From an uncultured Tateyamaria sp. (lineage in GTDB: Bacteria > Pseudomonadota > Alphaproteobacteria > Rhodobacterales > Rhodobacteraceae), in assembly GCA_905480645.1 (NCBI GenBank), contig CAJQRC010000002.1:39061-103060 (forward strand): a DNA stretch of 64,000 nucleotides, read 5' to 3'. A program made the translations under genes and the position numbers. Numbering within the stretch: the first letter of the stretch is position 1; every line of letters begins with the position of its first letter. Below the pieces are notes generated by a model, which was not told the origin of the DNA, did no database searches, and saw only the letters and a list, made by a program, of their open reading frames with translations. Positions 54,072-62,897 of the stretch are shown here, one piece after another.

Positions 54072-55118
54072 ATGGTATATAAAATTCTTATCCTTGGGGC
54101 TTCCTATGGCTCATTACTTGCTACAAAATTTGCTGCCGCAGGCCATTATGTTACGTTGGTCTGTCGTGAAGAAACAGCGGCACTTATCAATTCAGAAGGG
54201 ACTGAAGTTCGAATCAAATTAAAAGGTGAAGAAGCACATCGTAGCTTTTTTTCAAATAATCTGGCTGGCGTAGTGAATGCAGTAACCCCAGAAAACGCTA
54301 GTCCGCAAGATTACGATCTTGTTTGCCTCGCTATGCAAGAACCACAGTACTCGCACCCTACCATCAGTAATCTGCTTGGGCAAATTGCCAAAAGCAAAGT
54401 ACCGTGTATGTCAATCATGAATATGCCGCCATTGCCCTACTTAAAGCGCATTCCCAATTTCGATACATCCAATCTGAGGGATGCGTTTCTAGATGCTGAA
54501 ATATGGGATCAATTCGATCCTGAGTTAGTGACCCTGTGTTCCCCGGACCCTCAGGCGTTTCGTCCACCAGAAGAAAAACCTAATGTTCTTTTTGTAGGCC
54601 TTCCAACAAACTTCAAAGTTTCTAAATTTAGAGACCCCTCCCATAATTTGATACTTACGACCCTGGAGGCAGACGTAGAAAACTATCAGATTGACGGCAA
54701 AGATGTTCCTGTCAAACTTCGTGTTTTTGACTCTATATTTGTACCTTTTGCAAAATGGGCCATGCTGGCAACCGGGAACTACCGTTGCATCACTCGTGAA
54801 GGTCCTCGCTCAATTAATGACGCCGTTCACAGTGACATCGATAAATCCAAAGAGATCTATGACTTTGTAAATGGTGTCGTTGAACGCCTTGGTGCTGACC
54901 CTTCAGATATGGTTCCCTTTGGAAAATATGCGGCTGCAGCCAAAAACCTCTTAAAACCCTCATCCGCCGCACGCGCTGTTTTTGCCGGAGCAGCGAACAT
55001 CGAGCGCGTTGATAAGGTCATTAAGCTTTCTGCTGATGAACTTCAAATGTCTAACCCGACAATTTCTGAAACTATCATAATTGTTGACGAAAGCCTTTCC
55101 AATAACAATATGAGCTAA
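54072..55118 (+). CDS. Ketopantoate reductase-like (PanE/ApbA) oxidoreductase, PanE2-like candidate
   Basis: This NAD(P)-dependent reductase has an N-terminal Rossmann domain (ILILGASYGSLLATKFAAAG, residues 5-24) and the C-terminal ApbA domain, 348 aa from the ATG at 54072. A GTG at 54012 and an ATG at 54048 are in frame, but the Rossmann strand usually begins within a few residues of the start. Most PanE proteins are about 300 aa; this one is longer, with insertions around residues 130-180. In Methylobacterium extorquens a PanE2 protein next to oxalate genes was linked to reducing oxalyl-CoA to glyoxylate. The position 160 bases after sucCD and near oxc-frc makes the same role plausible here. 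Confidence 0.78.
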   Translation: MVYKILILGASYGSLLATKFAAAGHYVTLVCREETAALINSEGTEVRIKLKGEEAHRSFFSNNLAGVVNAVTPENASPQDYDLVCLAMQEPQYSHPTISNLLGQIAKSKVPCMSIMNMPPLPYLKRIPNFDTSNLRDAFLDAEIWDQFDPELVTLCSPDPQAFRPPEEKPNVLFVGLPTNFKVSKFRDPSHNLILTTLEADVENYQIDGKDVPVKLRVFDSIFVPFAKWAMLATGNYRCITREGPRSINDAVHSDIDKSKEIYDFVNGVVERLGADPSDMVPFGKYAAAAKNLLKPSSAARAVFAGAANIERVDKVIKLSADELQMSNPTISETIIIVDESLSNNNMS

Positions 55119-55537
55119 ATTATTGGTTATTATAGTCACATTTGGATAGATTGAGAACCTCGCAGGTCATTATCTTCGTTCTATTTAGTGGTGTAAATAA
55201 TTAGGGATAAATCGTTGTTATCTATTGTAATAAGTTATCATGGCTATTCATCATTGGCAGTGATCTTCCCAAGTCGAGTTAGTGTGATATCTGCCATTGT
55301 GATGAGTATTTATCTCATTGGTCTCCAAGTATTCGCGGGTAAGCGGCACTTTGGCCCAGTACGCATTGCAGGTGTACTTTTCCAATTTCCAACTGACCAT
55401 TTTAAATTTTATATGCAGTAATGGGAGCATCTATAATTATAGTTTTGGATTTTCTGTATAATTTTTACTTATCACTAAGAAAGTGATTATTGGGATCTGT
55501 TTTAGGGGGCTAAGATAGGCTTGGAGCGCAAGATTTT
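55119..55537. other. Intergenic region with decayed appearance
   Basis: This stretch of about 420 bases between the PanE-like gene and the GMC remnant has no convincing gene. A 68-codon open frame (55215-55421) codes for a hydrophobic peptide without family resemblance and lacks a good ribosome site, so it is not called. The region is AT-rich and probably includes further remains of the GMC gene beyond recognition. Confidence 0.45.
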
Positions 55538-55816
55538 ATGGCTGCACCGGATTTATCTAAAAGCACATACATAAATTTTGATGAGCTGGCGACAGAATTT
55601 AATTTTCAAGATGCAGGGCATTTATGTGAGACCCATATTATGGGAACATCTTCGTTAAATAGTATCGTCAACAAGCATCAAAAAAGCTGGGATCAAAATA
55701 ATCTATATATAACTGAATGTGGCTCTGTGCCTTCAATAGGGACTCAGAATCCAACCCTATCCATGACTGCATTAACCTTAATCTCCTTTGAAGCGATTCT
55801 TGCAGATATTAGTTAA
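55538..55816 (+). pseudogene. C-terminal remnant of a GMC oxidoreductase
   Basis: This 92-codon frame matches the C-terminal end of FAD-dependent GMC oxidoreductases (gluconate/choline dehydrogenase type). The family pattern G-x-H-x-MGT-x3-SVV-x-NLYI-x-x-x-S-x-FP-x-x-G-x-x-NPTLTI-x-ALA is seen as ETHIMGTSSLNSIVNKHQ, then NLYITECGSVPSIGTQNPTL and SMTALTLISFEAI. About 450 N-terminal residues, including the FAD-binding GxGxxG domain, are missing, so it cannot be an active enzyme. Some conserved positions have already changed (ECGSVPS for the usual GSSVFPT). It may be translated as a short peptide, but it reads as a gene relic. Confidence 0.75.
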
Positions 55817-55914
55817 GGTTTTACGGAAATCTACCATGTCTGAAGTTGTCATTTTTAATATGGCGTTGAACAAATCGGTTAATAGCCGAGTGTACTGTTT
55901 ACTTTTATAGCAGG

Positions 55915-56709
55915 TTATTCTTTGGTACTGAGGCCTTTTGTTACACTTGATAAAAGAAACGCTAAAGCTGCCACGCAAACAATGGATGGACCTGCAGGAG
56001 TATCTATTATGTAAGCTACACGTAGTCCCACTAATACGGAAAGAGTGCCAATCGCACCAGCAACCAGCACCATTCTTTCTGGCGTTTTTGAGAATACCCG
56101 TGCTGCAGCTGCTGGAATTATCAACATCGCGGCAATCAATAAAACCCCGACCACTTTGATTGAAACTGCCACAGTAATAGCCAACGCACACGTAAGGACT
56201 ATTTTCTCACGTTTCGGGTCTATGCCTCCAGCATGTGCCAAATCTTCATTAAGCGTTGACGTTAGTAGAGCCGTCCATCGCCAAGCGACTAATGCAACAA
56301 CAAGACCTGCGCCAATCCATATAACTCCTAAATCGCTTCGTGATACAGCGAGAATGTCTCCGAAAAGGTAAGCCATGAGATCTATTCGGATGCCTGATAA
56401 AAATGAAACTGCAACCAGTCCAAAGGCAAGTGTGGAGTGAGCGAGTACACCTAATAGCGTATCCATCGCATAACCGCGGTCTGAAAGTAGGCTGACCGTA
56501 AAAGCCATAAGCAAAGCAACTATTACGGTACCAATGAAAATTGAAAGTGAAAATGCAAGAGAAAGGGCAACTCCCAAAATTGCTGCGTGTGCTGTTGCAT
56601 CTCCAAAGTAGGCCATGCGTCTCCAAACCACAAAACAGCCTAATGGAGCTGCAGCGAAGGCTACACCGATTCCAGCTAAGTTGGCACGCACCAAGAAATC
56701 ATCAAGCAT
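55915..56709 (-). CDS. znuB: High-affinity zinc ABC transporter permease ZnuB
   Basis: ZnuB is the inner-membrane channel of the ZnuABC zinc importer. The 264-aa protein is an ABC-3 family permease with about eight helices. The N-terminal PLGCFVVWRRMAYFGDATAHAAILGVALS and the AHAGGIDPKREKIVLT cytoplasmic loop that contacts the ATPase are characteristic. It overlaps znuC by one base and is the last gene of zur-znuC-znuB. Confidence 0.94.
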   Translation of the reverse strand: MLDDFLVRANLAGIGVAFAAAPLGCFVVWRRMAYFGDATAHAAILGVALSLAFSLSIFIGTVIVALLMAFTVSLLSDRGYAMDTLLGVLAHSTLAFGLVAVSFLSGIRIDLMAYLFGDILAVSRSDLGVIWIGAGLVVALVAWRWTALLTSTLNEDLAHAGGIDPKREKIVLTCALAITVAVSIKVVGVLLIAAMLIIPAAAARVFSKTPERMVLVAGAIGTLSVLVGLRVAYIIDTPAGPSIVCVAALAFLLSSVTKGLSTKE

Positions 56710-57458
56710 TAGTGCTTAGTCTCCGATTGGTATTGGCGCTCGTGATCATCATCATGGCTATGATCATGATGATGTTGATAAAGGGCTAAAGCACCGCCCG
56801 TATCCGCACCAAAGAGTGCACGATATTCTGGAGCTGAGGCGACAACTGCAGGAGTACCTTCGCAACAAACGTGGCCGTTTAAGCAGATTACCCGATCAGA
56901 TGCACTCATCACCACATGTAATTCGTGGCTTATCATAAGAACTGCGCAACCTGTTTCTTGCCTGACCTTTTCAATCTGCTTGTAAAACGAAGCAGATCCG
57001 CGCTGATCTAAACCCTGGGTCGCTTCATCCAACAGTAAGATATCAGGTTTGTCGATTAGAGCCCGCGCCAGCAATACACGCTGAAACTGTCCCCCTGATA
57101 AATGTGACATTTGTACTTTTGCCAAATCTGGCAGACCCGCTTGCAATAAAGCTGCATCAATAGCTGATCCGTTAACATTTCTTGGTAGCCTTAGAAATCG
57201 GGACACCGTGATAGGAAGGGTTTCATCTATATGCAGCTTTTGAGGAACGTAACCAAAACGTATATCACTTTTTAGTAAAACCCGCCCCCGCGAAGGTTTT
57301 AAAGCTCCAATTATAGCGCGTAACAAACTTGTTTTGCCAGATCCGTTGGGGCCAACTATGGTTACAATTTCACCCGAGGAAACTTCGAAAGAAACATTCG
57401 ATAGCACCATGCGTTTGCTATACTTAAGGCTCAAGTTGTCAATTTGAACGAGGGTCAT
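56709..57458 (-). CDS. znuC: Zinc ABC transporter ATP-binding protein ZnuC
   Basis: ZnuC is the ATPase of the zinc importer, 249 aa. It has Walker A GPNGSGKTS (about 36-44), the signature LSGGQFQRV and Walker B ILLLDEATQGLD. The C-terminal tail is rich in His and Asp (QHHHDHSHDDDHERQ), a feature seen in zinc-system proteins and likely able to bind zinc in the cytoplasm. The start overlaps the zur stop by 4 bases, tying the sensor and transporter together. Confidence 0.95.
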   Translation of the reverse strand: MTLVQIDNLSLKYSKRMVLSNVSFEVSSGEIVTIVGPNGSGKTSLLRAIIGALKPSRGRVLLKSDIRFGYVPQKLHIDETLPITVSRFLRLPRNVNGSAIDAALLQAGLPDLAKVQMSHLSGGQFQRVLLARALIDKPDILLLDEATQGLDQRGSASFYKQIEKVRQETGCAVLMISHELHVVMSASDRVICLNGHVCCEGTPAVVASAPEYRALFGADTGGALALYQHHHDHSHDDDHERQYQSETKH

Positions 57459-57949
57459 ATGTCTCCCTTAGTTATGCAAGACGGACACACACCCTTAGCC
57501 TCAACTACTGTTTGTTCAATATGGAACCCTGCAGTTTGTGCTGCGCTCTCAAGCGCACCGCGATCTGGAACATACTGTGCTTCAGCAACTGTATTACATA
57601 AGTGGCAAATCATAAAAAAAGGCGTATGAGTATAACCTAGGTGGGAGCAAGCGATGAATGCATTTAAACGTTCTATTTTGTGGGCCAGCCCATTTAATAC
57701 TAGAAAATCAAGAGCACGATACGCGATAGGTGGTTGCGAACCGAATCCACTTTCACGCAGTCGGTCCAGTATAGCGTAAGCACCGAGGGCGCGGTGCTCC
57801 TGAGATAGTATTTCTAAAACTTTACGGCGCACAGGTGTGAACCTTAGTTCTTTTTCAGCACAGTATGTTTCGGCTGCGGTTAGCGTATCAATTACACAAT
57901 TAGTGTGATCATGATGCGCAAATCCTAGTGGGAGTGCAGGATTAAGCAT
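57455..57949 (-). CDS. zur: Zinc uptake regulator Zur (Fur family)
   Basis: This is a 164-aa Fur-family repressor. The DNA-binding winged helix covers about residues 30-95 (RFTPVRRKVLEILSQEHRAL). The dimerisation domain has the structural zinc CHLC and CPSC pairs. The N-terminus contains FAHHDHTNC, an unusual small His cluster. Repression of znuCB at high zinc is the standard role, and it is encoded in the same operon. znuA, often divergent from this cluster, is not present here. Confidence 0.93.
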   Translation of the reverse strand: MLNPALPLGFAHHDHTNCVIDTLTAAETYCAEKELRFTPVRRKVLEILSQEHRALGAYAILDRLRESGFGSQPPIAYRALDFLVLNGLAHKIERLNAFIACSHLGYTHTPFFMICHLCNTVAEAQYVPDRGALESAAQTAGFHIEQTVVEAKGVCPSCITKGDI

Positions 57950-57989
57950 TTTTTACCTAACTAACTTGTTATAGTATTACGTCTGTATC

Positions 57990-58008
57990 TTATAATACAG
58001 CATTATAA
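57990..58008. promoter_or_regulatory. Candidate Zur operator
   Basis: TTATAAT-ACAGC-ATTATAA is a perfect 7-bp inverted repeat with a 5-base centre, about 40 bases upstream of the zur start codon. AT-rich palindromes of this length are typical of Fur-family boxes, and its place before zur-znuC-znuB suggests autoregulation. No second exact copy was noticed in the window. Confidence 0.55.
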
Positions 58009-58087
58009 AATCCTATAAATAAATGATGCTAAAAACGTGAATAATATTTGTACTGATGGCAAGAACATAAATTGCTCAGTCTTTTTA

Positions 58088-59362
58088 TTATGTATTGTGA
58101 CGTCGGCCTATAGATGCCGGCCTGTCTAAAATTGAAAGCATTGCGTCTGGCCTTGGCGTTTGGCTTATTATCTTACCATTTGCAACTACTTGGAGGCGAG
58201 CTGCGCGGAGACGTATGGCCTCAATTGCAGACCCTGCATCCAGTACTACCAACGAGGCCCTTGCACCCACATGCAAGCCATAGTCAGTAAGGCCCATTGT
58301 TTTAGCATTGTTTGTTGTAACCATATCAAAACAGGTTTGCATTTCTGATGGACTAGTCATTTGCGCAACATGCAACCCCATAAAAGCTACATCCAACATA
58401 TCGGCGGTTCCAAGAGAATACCACGGATCTAGTACGCAATCCTGTCCCCATCCAATGTTGATGCCATGCGCTAGCATTTCTTTGACCCGCGTGAGGCCAC
58501 GCCTTTTGGGAAAGGTATCGTGTCGCCCCTGCAAAACAATATTGATTAATGGATTTGGAATTACGTTGATCTCAGCTTCTGCGATTAGAGGCAGCAACTT
58601 TGAGACGTAGTAGTTATCCATTGAATGCATGGATGTCAGGTGTGACCCTGCGACCCGATTTTGCAGGTCCAACCGCTGTGTTTCGTAGGCCAGAGTTTCG
58701 ATGTGACGTGACAGTGGATCGTCAGTTTCGTCGCAGTGCATGTCAACTTGTAAACCGCGCTTGGCTGCAATTTCACAAAGCTCAGTTACGGACGCAGTGC
58801 CATCTACCATTGTTCGTTCAAAATGTGGGATCCCACCGACGACGTCAACGCCCATATCAAGTGCACGGATAGTATTTTCACGGGCCGTGGGGTCGCGATA
58901 AAACCCGTCTTGTGGAAAGGCAACCAGTTGTAGGTCGATATAGTCTTTGACTTTGTTACGAACTTCCAACAAAGCCTCAACGCCTAATAAGCGGTCATCA
59001 CAAGTATCTACATGGCTGCGGATTGCGAGCAAACCCATACTGGCTGCCCAGTCACAATAAGTAAGTGCGCGTTGAACAACTTCGTCTTGCGTCATGACTT
59101 GCTTGAGTTCACCCCACAGTCCAATTCCTTCGAGCAATGTTCCAGACGCATTGATGCGCGGCAGTCCGTAAGACAGTGTTGCGTCCATGTGAAAATGAGG
59201 ATCCACAAAGGGTGGGCTAATGAGGTTACCCGATGCCTCGATTACTTGCTCTGCCTCAGCCGAACCGAGTTGATCCATCGCTATGATTTTTGAACCTTTT
59301 ATTCCGATATCGGTTACCCGCCCATCTGGCAGAGTACCACCTCTGACGATCAAATCGAACAT
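58088..59362 (-). CDS. codA: Cytosine deaminase-like amidohydrolase
   Basis: This metal-dependent hydrolase is of the CodA type, 424 aa. Metal and catalytic residues match the family: His56 and His58 (DPHFHMD), the DMHCDETDD motif with His and Glu, the SHLTSMHS segment and the Asp of GQDCVLDPW. The enzyme deaminates cytosine to uracil, or a related base such as isocytosine or creatinine. It overlaps the permease gene downstream by one base (59362) and is the last gene of the BMP transporter operon, which suggests that the imported base or nucleoside-derived compound is its substrate. Confidence 0.9.
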   Translation of the reverse strand: MFDLIVRGGTLPDGRVTDIGIKGSKIIAMDQLGSAEAEQVIEASGNLISPPFVDPHFHMDATLSYGLPRINASGTLLEGIGLWGELKQVMTQDEVVQRALTYCDWAASMGLLAIRSHVDTCDDRLLGVEALLEVRNKVKDYIDLQLVAFPQDGFYRDPTARENTIRALDMGVDVVGGIPHFERTMVDGTASVTELCEIAAKRGLQVDMHCDETDDPLSRHIETLAYETQRLDLQNRVAGSHLTSMHSMDNYYVSKLLPLIAEAEINVIPNPLINIVLQGRHDTFPKRRGLTRVKEMLAHGINIGWGQDCVLDPWYSLGTADMLDVAFMGLHVAQMTSPSEMQTCFDMVTTNNAKTMGLTDYGLHVGARASLVVLDAGSAIEAIRLRAARLQVVANGKIISQTPRPDAMLSILDRPASIGRRHNT

Positions 59363-60306
59363 CAGCGCTCTCCTTTATTAAATGGAATCATGAGCGCCGC
59401 TGGCACCTCGGCTCGGCGGGACATTATTATGAGTGCAAGGATTGAAAGAATATATGGCATCATTAAGAAAAATTGATACGGAATTTGAGTGCCAAAGCTA
59501 GTCTGTTGCACACGAATTTGTAGTGCATCAAAAGCAGCAAATAAAACGGCGCCTAGGAGTGCCTTGCCTGGTTGCCATGACCCAAAGACTACCAGCGCGA
59601 TACAGATCCAGCCACGTCCATTCACCATTTCAAAAAAGAAGCTGTCAAAGGCTGACATTGTTAGAAATGCACCGCCAACGGCCATTAAGCCACTGCCTAC
59701 AATTACTGCACCCATCCGAATTGCAGTCACTGACAACCCTTGTGCAGCCACGGCTGCTGGATTCTCACCGGCGGCGCGTACTGCCAATCCTAGTGGGGTC
59801 CGATAGAGTATAACTGCTACTAACACCACGAGAACAAGAGCCAGATACGTTAGTGGGGTTTGTGAGAAAAGTGCTGTTCCAATTAATGGGATATCGACTA
59901 ATATGGGGACTTCATACGGTTGAAATGCTTCGATTTTGGGTGGGCTGGTAACCTCTGGTAGAGCCAATCGGTAGGCATAATAAGTTGATGATGTTGCCAG
60001 TAATGTGACGCCAAGGCCTACAACATGCTGAGAGAGGCCGAAGGGCACAGTCAGTGTGCTGTGCAAGAGGCCAAATAGCATGCCTACCAACATAGCAATG
60101 CATACACCGCTCCAAAGGCCTGTACCGGAATAAACAGCCATCCAGCCCGCAAATGCGCCTGATACCATAATACCTTCAATTCCTAGGTTGAGAACACCTG
60201 CGCGTTCACAAATTAACTCACCTAAGGTTGCAAAAATTAGAGGACTTGCAATACGAATTGCTGCGGCCCAAAAACTGGCAGTGAACAGGATTTCGATAAT
60301 CTCCAT
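59362..60306 (-). CDS. BMP-type nucleoside ABC transporter permease (YufQ/NupC-like)
   Basis: This is the second permease of a nucleoside/base importer, 314 aa. It has the N-terminal PLIFATLGELICERAGVLNLGIEG segment, typical of this branch of the BPD_transp_2 (LivH/LivM-like) family, and about eight hydrophobic helices. The conserved RAAGENPAAVAAQGLSV loop (about residues 176-192) couples to the ATPase. It overlaps the cytosine deaminase start by one base and follows the other permease by 4 bases. Confidence 0.92.
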   Translation of the reverse strand: MEIIEILFTASFWAAAIRIASPLIFATLGELICERAGVLNLGIEGIMVSGAFAGWMAVYSGTGLWSGVCIAMLVGMLFGLLHSTLTVPFGLSQHVVGLGVTLLATSSTYYAYRLALPEVTSPPKIEAFQPYEVPILVDIPLIGTALFSQTPLTYLALVLVVLVAVILYRTPLGLAVRAAGENPAAVAAQGLSVTAIRMGAVIVGSGLMAVGGAFLTMSAFDSFFFEMVNGRGWICIALVVFGSWQPGKALLGAVLFAAFDALQIRVQQTSFGTQIPYQFFLMMPYILSILALIIMSRRAEVPAALMIPFNKGER

Positions 60307-60310
60307 CGAG

Positions 60311-61360
60311 TTAATCCCTAATTACACGAAAACGAGTTAGCATTATGGCAAGAACCATTAATAAAAGTGCTACTGCCAGCATAATGTCTGCTAAATAAGT
60401 CGGAACGCCTGCAGCACGGCTCATGCTGTCAGCACCTACGAAAATGCCTGCTACAAATAGGGCAGCGACAACTACACCCAGCGGGTTAAGCAGAGCTAGC
60501 ATTGCTACGATAATCCCTGTGTAGCCAAAGCCAGGCGATAGATCGAGTGTCAAGCTACCTTTTAGTCCAGCGACTTCTGAAAAGCCTGCAAGTGCGGCCA
60601 ATCCGCCAGATATTAAAGCTGTTTTGATTAATACCAGGTTGACTGAAATACCTGCAAAAGCTGCAGCTTTTTTATTTAGGCCAACTGCGCGCATTTCATA
60701 ACCGAGAGTACTCTTTGTCTGAATTACCCAGACAATAATGGATGAAAAAATTGCAAGGCCAAATCCCCAATGGAGACGTAGCCCTTCAAATAGTCGGGGT
60801 AAACGCGCTTCGGGGATTAGACGTGCTGATTTGGGCCAACCCATGCCCATTGGGTCCTTGAGTGGTCCCTCTAAGAGCATTGAAACAAACAATAAGAAAA
60901 TAAAATTAAACAAGAGCGTTGTTACAACCTCGTCAACGCCAAATCTTGTTTTAAGCAACGCAGGCACCAGGAGAAGTATGGCTCCTGCAATAATACTGGC
61001 AACAATAATAAATGGTAAAAGTATAGCTGCGGGCCATTGTAAAATTCCTATGCCTAATAATACTGTTATTAAAGCACCTGCATAAAGCTGCGCCTCAGCT
61101 CCTATATTCCAAAATTTAGCGCGGAATGCGACTGCAACTGCCAGACCCGTAAAAATGAGAGGTGTTGCACGGTTCAATGTTTCAAGCAAAGCAAACTGTG
61201 ATCCAAAGGCTCCCTCTAAAATGAGCCCAAACACAGAAAATGGATTAGCACCAGCTAGCATTGCCAACACAGATGTAATCAATATTGTAGTCAGTAAGGC
61301 AATGGCTGGTGGGACAGACTTACGCGCAATATTTGGATTATTGATTGGCTCAAGACGCAT
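60311..61360 (-). CDS. BMP-type nucleoside ABC transporter permease (YufP/NupB-like)
   Basis: This is the first permease of the same importer, about 349 aa. The ATG at 61360 was chosen because TGAGGT lies about 8 bases upstream; an ATG at 61375 would add 5 residues. The sequence holds the LNRATPLIFTGLAVAVAFRA segment and the KFWNIGAEAQLYAGA loop typical of this family. GYEMRAVGLNKKAAAFAGIS (about 220-239) is the cytoplasmic coupling loop. It overlaps the ATPase gene by about 11 bases. Confidence 0.92.
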   Translation of the reverse strand: MRLEPINNPNIARKSVPPAIALLTTILITSVLAMLAGANPFSVFGLILEGAFGSQFALLETLNRATPLIFTGLAVAVAFRAKFWNIGAEAQLYAGALITVLLGIGILQWPAAILLPFIIVASIIAGAILLLVPALLKTRFGVDEVVTTLLFNFIFLLFVSMLLEGPLKDPMGMGWPKSARLIPEARLPRLFEGLRLHWGFGLAIFSSIIVWVIQTKSTLGYEMRAVGLNKKAAAFAGISVNLVLIKTALISGGLAALAGFSEVAGLKGSLTLDLSPGFGYTGIIVAMLALLNPLGVVVAALFVAGIFVGADSMSRAAGVPTYLADIMLAVALLLMVLAIMLTRFRVIRD

Positions 61361-62891
61361 TTGAAACCTCACCATCGAAACCTGATCCTGCCATCCAGAG
61401 CCCCAACTGAGTTGGTGTCATTTGGCCACGATCAAACGCAGGTGATAGTCTGCCGCTAGAAATAACATGGATTACGTCAGACAGTGCCATGATCTCGTCC
61501 AAGTCTTCAGATATAATTAAGATTGCAGCGCCGCGGTTACGGGCATTTAGCAATTGATTATGCACATAATTTACTGCCCCGATATCAAGACCACGCACGG
61601 GTTGGTTGGCAAGAATAACACGTGGTTGGCCCTCTAAGACTCGGCCAAGAATTAGCTTTTGCATGTTTCCGCCGGATAGCAAACGGATCGGCGTATCAAT
61701 TCCGGGACAGCGTACGTCATATTTTTTAACAATGGCACTCGCAAAAGTCCTTGATTTACGCCAGTTTAGCCAGCCGCAGGTACTAAAGTTGCTAGATTTG
61801 TAATGCTCAAGTATTGCGTTTTCAGTGAGGTTGAAATCGGCGATTGTCCCAGTTTTATGCCGATCTTCGGGGATACGAGCGATACCACTTTTAACGGCAT
61901 TGTGTGGTGTCCAGCCCTGGATCGGGGTACCTGATAACAAAATCTGACCACTAACTGGATACATTGATCCACCAATTAAATCAGCTATTGCAGCTTGTCC
62001 GTTGCCAGATACACCAGCAAGGCCAATTATTTGACCCTCTCGTAACGTCAATGAAACGTCGCGTAGGCCTGGTTTATTTCCAATGTCTAGCGTACTGGTT
62101 TTGCGCAACTCAAGCAATGCGGCACCTGGGGTGGAATTGGCCACTTCTGGGGGGCTAGCCTCCGTGCCCATCATCATTTTAGCAAGCGCCTCTTTACTTG
62201 TATTTTTAATCTCAACCTTACCAGCTATTTTACCGTGTCGCAGGACGACAACTCGGTCGGCAATGGTCATTACTTCATGGAGCTTGTGGGATATAAAAAT
62301 GATCGCCAGCCCATCTGAAATTGCATGACGCAGGGTAGCAAAGAGGTCATCAGTTTCTTGTGGCGTAAGGACTGCAGTCGGTTCATCGAGGATTAAAATG
62401 CGTACATTACGGTATAGTGCTTTTAGAATTTCAACTCTTTGTCGCTCACCTACAGTTAATGTTCCAACGCGCGCATTCGGAGAAACTGCAAGTTGATATT
62501 TGTTTGATAAAGCTATAATGTGAGCCTTCGCTCCAGCACTGTTTGAACTGTAACTAAGTAGTGATTGGGTGCCTAGCGTAATATTTTCTTGAACGGTTAG
62601 GTTATCGGCAAGAGTAAAGTGCTGATGCACCATGCCGACACCGGCATTTAATGCTGCGCGCGAATTTCCTGGCGGCAATTTTTCACCGAACACACGAACA
62701 GTCCCACTATCAGCTGTATACTGACCAAAAAGAATATTCATAAGCGTAGTTTTACCAGCGCCATTTTCACCGAGTAATGCAATAGCTTCGCCTTGGTTTA
62801 AAGAAAGGCTGACTGCATCATTTGCAGTCAGCTCTCCAAAGCGTTTAGTTATTGCGTCGAGGGATAGAGCCTCAACGAGAGTATCTGTCAT
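61350..62891 (-). CDS. BMP-type nucleoside ABC transporter ATP-binding protein (YufO/NupA-like)
   Basis: This 513-aa ATPase carries two ABC domains in one chain. The first has Walker A GENGAGKT (about 40-47), VGERQRVEI in place of the signature, and LILDEPTAVL. The second has the Walker A-like GVSGNGQA, which lacks the canonical Lys-Ser/Thr, and LSGGNMQKLILGR. A degenerate second site is typical for sugar/nucleoside-type fused ATPases. It lies 6 bases after the binding-protein gene. Confidence 0.93.
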   Translation of the reverse strand: MTDTLVEALSLDAITKRFGELTANDAVSLSLNQGEAIALLGENGAGKTTLMNILFGQYTADSGTVRVFGEKLPPGNSRAALNAGVGMVHQHFTLADNLTVQENITLGTQSLLSYSSNSAGAKAHIIALSNKYQLAVSPNARVGTLTVGERQRVEILKALYRNVRILILDEPTAVLTPQETDDLFATLRHAISDGLAIIFISHKLHEVMTIADRVVVLRHGKIAGKVEIKNTSKEALAKMMMGTEASPPEVANSTPGAALLELRKTSTLDIGNKPGLRDVSLTLREGQIIGLAGVSGNGQAAIADLIGGSMYPVSGQILLSGTPIQGWTPHNAVKSGIARIPEDRHKTGTIADFNLTENAILEHYKSSNFSTCGWLNWRKSRTFASAIVKKYDVRCPGIDTPIRLLSGGNMQKLILGRVLEGQPRVILANQPVRGLDIGAVNYVHNQLLNARNRGAAILIISEDLDEIMALSDVIHVISSGRLSPAFDRGQMTPTQLGLWMAGSGFDGEVSNAS

Positions 62892-62897
62892 TCTGGA

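Noticed and set aside
55215..55421. 68-codon plus-strand frame after the PanE-like gene
   Set aside because: No recognisable domain or good ribosome site, and it lies in a region that looks like gene decay; not called as a gene.
56741..56780. Run of CAT/ATG-like repeats (gatcatcatcatggctatgatcatgatgatg)
   Set aside because: It encodes the His/Asp-rich tail of ZnuC, so it is not a separate DNA repeat element.
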